Shown: piece after piece, positions 60,841 to 64,000 of the stretch
Numbering within the stretch: position 1 is the stretch's first letter
Layout: each line of letters starts with the position of its first letter
Assembly: GCA_963662155.1 (NCBI GenBank)
Contig: OY759270.1
Location: 15,856,509-15,920,508 of the forward strand
Origin: Lamellibrachia columna
Taxonomy: Eukaryota; Annelida; Polychaeta; Sabellida; Siboglinidae
DNA length: 64,000 nucleotides
Direction of reading: 5' to 3'
The notes under the pieces: model-generated
What the model saw: only the letters and a program-made list of their open reading frames with translations
Told to the model about the DNA's origin: nothing
The model's database searches: none
Program-made: the position numbers and the translations under genes

Positions 60841-61309
60841 ATGGTGAAACAGTTCAAATGCCTTGGCTTTATAAAGATTAATTATTTCCTAAGCTAAACT
60901 ACCAGTATATTTGATATGTTGTGGCATAATAATGATGTGTGTAACTGTGATATCCATGTTCCAGGTTGTATTTCCCGGTGGTAGAAGTCACTGTTTTAGG
61001 TCAATGTTTAGTCTTGGTTTCAGTCGTTCTAGTTAGCCTTATTTCTTTGGTAATTGTTTTACTATGTGAATAAACGTTTGATATATTTTATGTTGGTCTC
61101 AATATAAATGAAATTGTGTGTAGTGACATGCAAGATGCTGCAGGTAACATTTTTGTTGACAGAAATGGGATATAGATAAGAAGGCATTCACATCATTCAG
61201 TTATTAATATTTTAGTGGGAATTTTTGTAGTTTTCCAGGTTGTTTTTCGACCTGCTGCATACTGTGGGTGCCTCACAATTTGTCTATAACAGACTATTAG
61301 TACACTCAC

Positions 61310-61426
61310 CTGTGTCAGGTCAATCTCCATAGCTAAACTTTCCATCAATTCAATTCGGTTCAGAATAGACATCACAGATCCTTCCCACATCGCAGGATGG
61401 GATTACTTGTCTTGCCTTTCCTGAGC
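61310..61426 (-). other. Exon-like block on minus strand
   Basis: Bounded by ATATTTCAG and ACACAG|GTGAGT, both good splice signals. One frame holds MSILNRIELMESLAMEIDLTQ. Could be the second exon of the transcript starting at 62115, or 5' untranslated sequence with an internal start. Confidence 0.25.
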
Positions 61427-61950
61427 CTGAAATATAATTTGTCAGGGTTAGTTGATAGCACTAATTCCATAATTACCATAATAGTTGCAAAACTGTGAAC
61501 ATTACATACTGTCAGTAGTTAATTATTGTTATTTAAATTATTACATTGCACCAAACAACAAGGTGTTGTGGTGTGCTACAGAGAGGGGTGATTACAAGTA
61601 CGAATATTAATGTAATCATGATTACAGTAATTATTGCAATCACAATTGCTAATGTAGTCATGATTACAATCACGATTACGGTAACATTTAAGAATATATA
61701 TATATTCACATAATGAATTAAATAAACCTTCATGTTATTATTGTCATCAATGTTATTCAACACAAAATCAAACACAATATTAAAATACAGTCACGGTACA
61801 CTTCATTAGATTAGATACAAAATAAAGAGAAAAGCCTGCTTGCATTGCCATTGTAGTTCGGATCTCGCCCTCAGGCTAGGTAAAAGAAATATGCAGAAAA
61901 AATATGATTATAAAAAATGGCAATGATTCGATAACAATTGAATTACTGAC

Positions 61951-62115
61951 CTGCCCACGAATCAATGAGTCGGCACGCAAATCATGCAATGACAGCAGAC
62001 CAACATCTAGCACTGCTCTGTTTGTGCATATCACTACAAAATCATCGCTTCGCCTTCGTACGGTGATGCAAGCACCAACGCGGTCGGGCACACAGTGCTG
62101 CATAGCCATAGCCAT
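61951..62115 (-). CDS. Possible first coding exon of an unrecognised gene
   Basis: 55 codons from MAMAMQHCVPDRVGACITV to DSLIRGQ, ending at a good CAG|GTCAGT donor. An in-frame TAG lies two codons upstream of the ATG, which fixes the start. If joined in phase 0 to the exon-like block at 61310-61426 it would stop after AQERQDK, giving a 62-residue product. No family recognised; it lies inside the putative TTAA element. Confidence 0.3.
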
Positions 62116-62969
62116 AGGCTAGCCCGGGCCTAGGCATGGTAGCTTCCTCGGCGCAGCATGATGACTCAACGTAAACGTGCGCAGACATCGGGACGCAATT
62201 TCCACAGGTTCACCACATCACATTACCTAGTCAGGAATCGTTGACAGTCAAAGCGCTGTTGTAATTTTTCCTGAATCCAACGTCAACAAAGGCGAAGCCG
62301 ACCTGGAGTCTGGAGCGTGACTCGCACACTCGGTGACACTTTACAACTGTCAACCGTTGTTTCCGTGTGGCCTGTCGAAGTAGACTCTTCGTCTGTGGTT
62401 TCCATTTCTCCAAAGATAGACAACTATTACGGAAGTTCAGTAAACAACTAATCGCTAGTAGCAGATCTGGTAAAACTGTCACAAGCGATGCATCTATCTT
62501 GTCAACAAATAAAAAATAGTTCCGGTATTACGTTATCGCATATTCTCGTTGGTTAGCGTCTCGTGCGTTCGAGAAGTGTGGCGTTTTCCACGATTTTTTG
62601 CGTGTTTTGTTGTAATTTTTTTAACTTTTTTATTTGGAACGAACAAAAACGCTATTTTGTTCACGTGTGTAAACACTTGTATATATAACAGAGACCCATA
62701 TCTTTTTTTCCGCTCCAGAATGCCTATTTACGAAATAAATCGCAAAAAATCGAAAATTTACATTGATTAGATATACGCGACTCAAACCACTCGTTTCGAC
62801 AACAAGATGGCGATACGCAGTGATGCATTTTGTCGATTTTTGTCTCGAACAAAGTCAGTTTTTCAGTTTATCTTATAAATTAGCAGGTATCTGTCACCAT
62901 TAATGCATAGTTTGATAATATATATTTAAATATACGGCATAACACAAAATTGCTTCAGTTCCCCTTTAA

Positions 62970-64000
62970 GCATGACTTTTAAATAAGAAGTGGATTATAG
63001 TGTCATTGTGTGGGAGCCACGTAGAACAAAATACGTGGCCACACTACGGAAAGAACAACGCAGAGCAGCTATATTTGTAAAACAAAATTAGACGGCTGTG
63101 TTTGGAGTCGCTACACATGGACACTATAGTCACTACACATGGACACTTTCAAACTAGAGTGGGAAGGCAGATGTAAAGTCCCTGCAGTGTTTGGCACGCG
63201 CCCCCACAGTGGCGTAATGATGAAAAGAGCACACTAACGTATACTTCAACATACTCACTGGCACAGCTCACAAAATTAAACAACACAGGTCTCATTAGCG
63301 TTTGTTTTATTTCTTGGTCCCAGGCGATGAACGTGGTCGGATTTCGTCTAATCTGGGGAGAACCTGCGGCAGATTCATTGATGTATTTTAAATTAGCATA
63401 TAATATATATCGTGCATTTTAATATGTCTTTGTGGTCGTGTTCCTTCACGCCTAAATGCCCCAAGGGATTCCTTCGTGAATGTTGCTCCTGGTTGACAAT
63501 ATTGTTCTCCAGGCCATCAATCCGCTGAGTTTTTCAGTTGTTTCATATTTTGATCACACTCCTTAGGCGTGCAACCTCGTCTTACTAATCGCTACAGTTG
63601 CAATCTATCAATCACTTGCCGACTGCTCCGTGTAACAAAACGCCAGCTTTCCTTTTATAAAAACCTCTTTTTGTCGACGCCCATACGACCATCACCTATA
63701 CCGGCTTATCGACGTATTCGAGTAGATCAAGCGTGACCGATATCACGTGATAGTCTAGTTTATGTGAAGCAATGGAATGTCAGAATGTTAACGACAATTA
63801 TGCTCTCTACCAATATCTGCCGTCCTACGCCAACACCATATCCTAGGGCAATATGTAGGCTATTGTTGTTGCAGGAATGTCTAGTGACGTCACGTCTTTG
63901 TTGACGTCACGTCTTTGCTGCAGTAGTCTTTCAGTGTTATAGTACCTTTCTTGTTTATTGTGTCAACCATTTTTATTTCAGTGGTAGGCCCTGTGTTTAT
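62970..64000. other. Right end, no gene recognised
   Basis: No conserved frame. TTTTATTTCAG at 63972-63982 could be an acceptor of an exon continuing beyond the window. Confidence 0.3.
63885..63909. promoter_or_regulatory. Two CRE-type palindromes in a 17-bp repeat
   Basis: TGACGTCA occurs at 63885-63892 and 63902-63909 within a duplicated TGACGTCACGTCTTTG unit. TGACGTCA is the full CREB/ATF site. No nearby start site can be shown. Confidence 0.4.

Noticed and set aside
62231..62482. 83-codon minus-strand frame
   Set aside because: No recognisable family; more likely upstream untranslated or element sequence before the 62115 start.

Overview
The window looks like animal (metazoan) nuclear DNA. 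It has long introns with GT..AG borders, no operons, heavy microsatellite and minisatellite content, tRNA-derived SINEs, a CR1/jockey-type LINE and many small DNA transposons. The best single guess is a lancelet (amphioxus, Branchiostoma). It carries a chordate-style set of genes, and two of its minisatellites are built from an exon-intron junction, a structure I recall being described in amphioxus under the name 'mirage' minisatellites. The species assignment is inference.

Three protein-coding genes can be rebuilt from homology together with matching splice phases. (1) The 5' part of a listerin gene (LTN1, ribosome-associated quality-control E3 ligase) lies on the minus strand at 434-5120, four exons, with the rest beyond the left edge. 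(2) A monocarboxylate-transporter-like MFS gene (SLC16 family) lies on the plus strand at 7018-25020. Eleven exons join in phase into about 827 codons, the last third being a Ser/Pro-rich tail. (3) A CEP126-like centrosome/cilium gene lies on the plus strand at about 32843-50779, nine recognised exons and about 1,140 codons, close to the length I recall for human CEP126. The 5' ends of LTN1 and SLC16 face away from each other across a 1.9 kb spacer holding a long (AT)n/(CATA)n tract.

The most striking part is inside the SLC16 gene. The 5' splice site of intron 2 is amplified into 15 exact 71-bp units (8221-9285). The 5' splice site of intron 5 is amplified into 84 exact 49-bp units (11988-16330, split by one SINE). 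Each unit carries the end of the exon plus the start of the intron. In the 49-bp array each unit also reads as an AG|21 nt|GT cassette that would keep the reading frame if spliced in. The last intron of CEP126 holds a third large array, 137 exact 36-bp units.

Mobile elements fill much of the rest. There are hAT-like elements with CAGGG/CAGGC ends and 8-bp target duplications (2130-3086, 56552-58737, probably 1511-2051), and a 226-bp element with CCCGGGGGG ends and an 8-bp duplication (36317-36542). Two elements of about 1 kb are flanked by TA. A three-copy MITE family occurs at 11.3, 25.3 and 39.0 kb. A 5'-truncated LINE (39273-41412) has four further fragments in the window. A possible 8-kb TTAA-flanked element (54952-62965) contains a decayed transposase-like reading frame and the second hAT element. 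I see no confident gene in 25.0-32.8 kb or 50.8-54.9 kb. At the right end there are only possible minus-strand exons at 61.3-62.1 kb.
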